Below are positions 63,952-64,000 of a DNA stretch of 64,000 nucleotides, piece by piece; position 1 is the stretch's first letter, and every line of letters starts with the position of its first letter. Position numbers and translations under genes: made by a program. Origin of the DNA: CAWAQA01 sp963784065 (lineage in GTDB: Bacteria > Acidobacteriota > Vicinamibacteria > Vicinamibacterales > UBA2999). The stretch lies in the NCBI GenBank assembly GCA_963784065.1, contig CAWAQA010000004.1, forward strand, positions 381,383 through 445,382, written 5' to 3'. The notes beneath the pieces are model-generated. The model was not told where the DNA came from. It was given only the letters and a program-made list of their open reading frames with translations, and searched no databases.

Positions 63952-64000
63952 GTGCCACAGCTGCAGATACCGCTGGTTGGGCGCCGGTTTTGAAAACTGG
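63948..64000 (+). CDS. Start of a gene cut by the window edge
   Basis: ATG overlaps the preceding stop (ATGA), the usual sign of operon coupling. Only SATAADTAGWAPVLKT is visible, too short to name. Being coupled to a GT87 gene, it may belong to envelope glycan synthesis. Confidence 0.45.
   Translation, partial: MSATAADTAGWAPVLKT

Overview
The window is high-GC bacterial DNA (one 60-base line in the middle of a gene hand-counts at 70% GC) with dense, mostly operonic genes. The gene set points to a diderm, probably an acidobacterium of the Vicinamibacteria type: a hybrid type IV pilus/type II secretion locus with a secretin-cohesin fusion, LptF/LptG, a small microcompartment locus, a GH57 enzyme, PHP and serine hydrolase lipoproteins or exported proteins, and GT87. 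This taxonomic placement is an inference from gene content; no rRNA is present. Many genes that are clearly whole at the protein level are broken by single-base indels. Most of those I traced are single-base insertions, so the likely cause is an uncorrected long-read assembly rather than gene death. Such genes are annotated across their whole span and the breaks are described.

Layout. 1-1.2 kb: end of parA, then parB, followed by a dif-like XerC/XerD site. 1.4-9.9 kb: GH57 glycosidase, the lptF-lptG pair, an exported serine hydrolase, a PHP-domain phosphoesterase, and a XerD-type recombinase. 10.1-15 kb: a cell-wall sugar salvage group (murQ, nagB, a BadF-type GlcNAc/MurNAc kinase, a GHL10-like glycosidase, a beta-lactamase-fold hydrolase). 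15-26.2 kb: an eleven-gene minus-strand locus for a pilus or secretion machine (gspF, gspE, pilM, pilN, pilO, gspC/pilP, secretin, three pseudopilins, one Ig/PKD lipoprotein). 27.3-29.4 kb: one BMC-H shell protein plus an acylating aldehyde dehydrogenase with an extra C-terminal extension. 29.5-45 kb: MltD-like lytic transglycosylase, a giant coiled-coil protein, comM, an EamA transporter, an M23 peptidase, secA, guaB, tsaE and nnr. 45.1-51.8 kb: a class IV aminotransferase, the glycine cleavage operon gcvT-gcvH-gcvP, and an amidohydrolase. 51.9-56 kb: an ABC exporter-like pair with a sigma54-family regulator that lacks GAFTGA, a PilZ protein, a FimT/GspH-like pilin and ComEA.

56.05-60.65 kb is the accessory part. 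GC drops visibly (two hand-counted lines give 47%), no frame stays open, and only fragments can be named: an Rhs-like YD motif, a broken CHAT/caspase-like protease, a second truncated copy of the comEA 5' part in the same orientation as the real comEA, a 9-bp inverted repeat at the junction, and the remains of an IS3-family orfA. After it come a vanadium-haloperoxidase/PAP2 protein, a small hypothetical protein, and a GT87 mannosyltransferase-like membrane protein that overlaps the start of a last, cut-off gene.

The best candidates for something less well described are the BMC satellite locus with its extended aldehyde dehydrogenase, the secretin-cohesin/PilMNO hybrid machine, the comEA-bounded low-GC island with a CHAT protease, and the dif-like site beside parAB.
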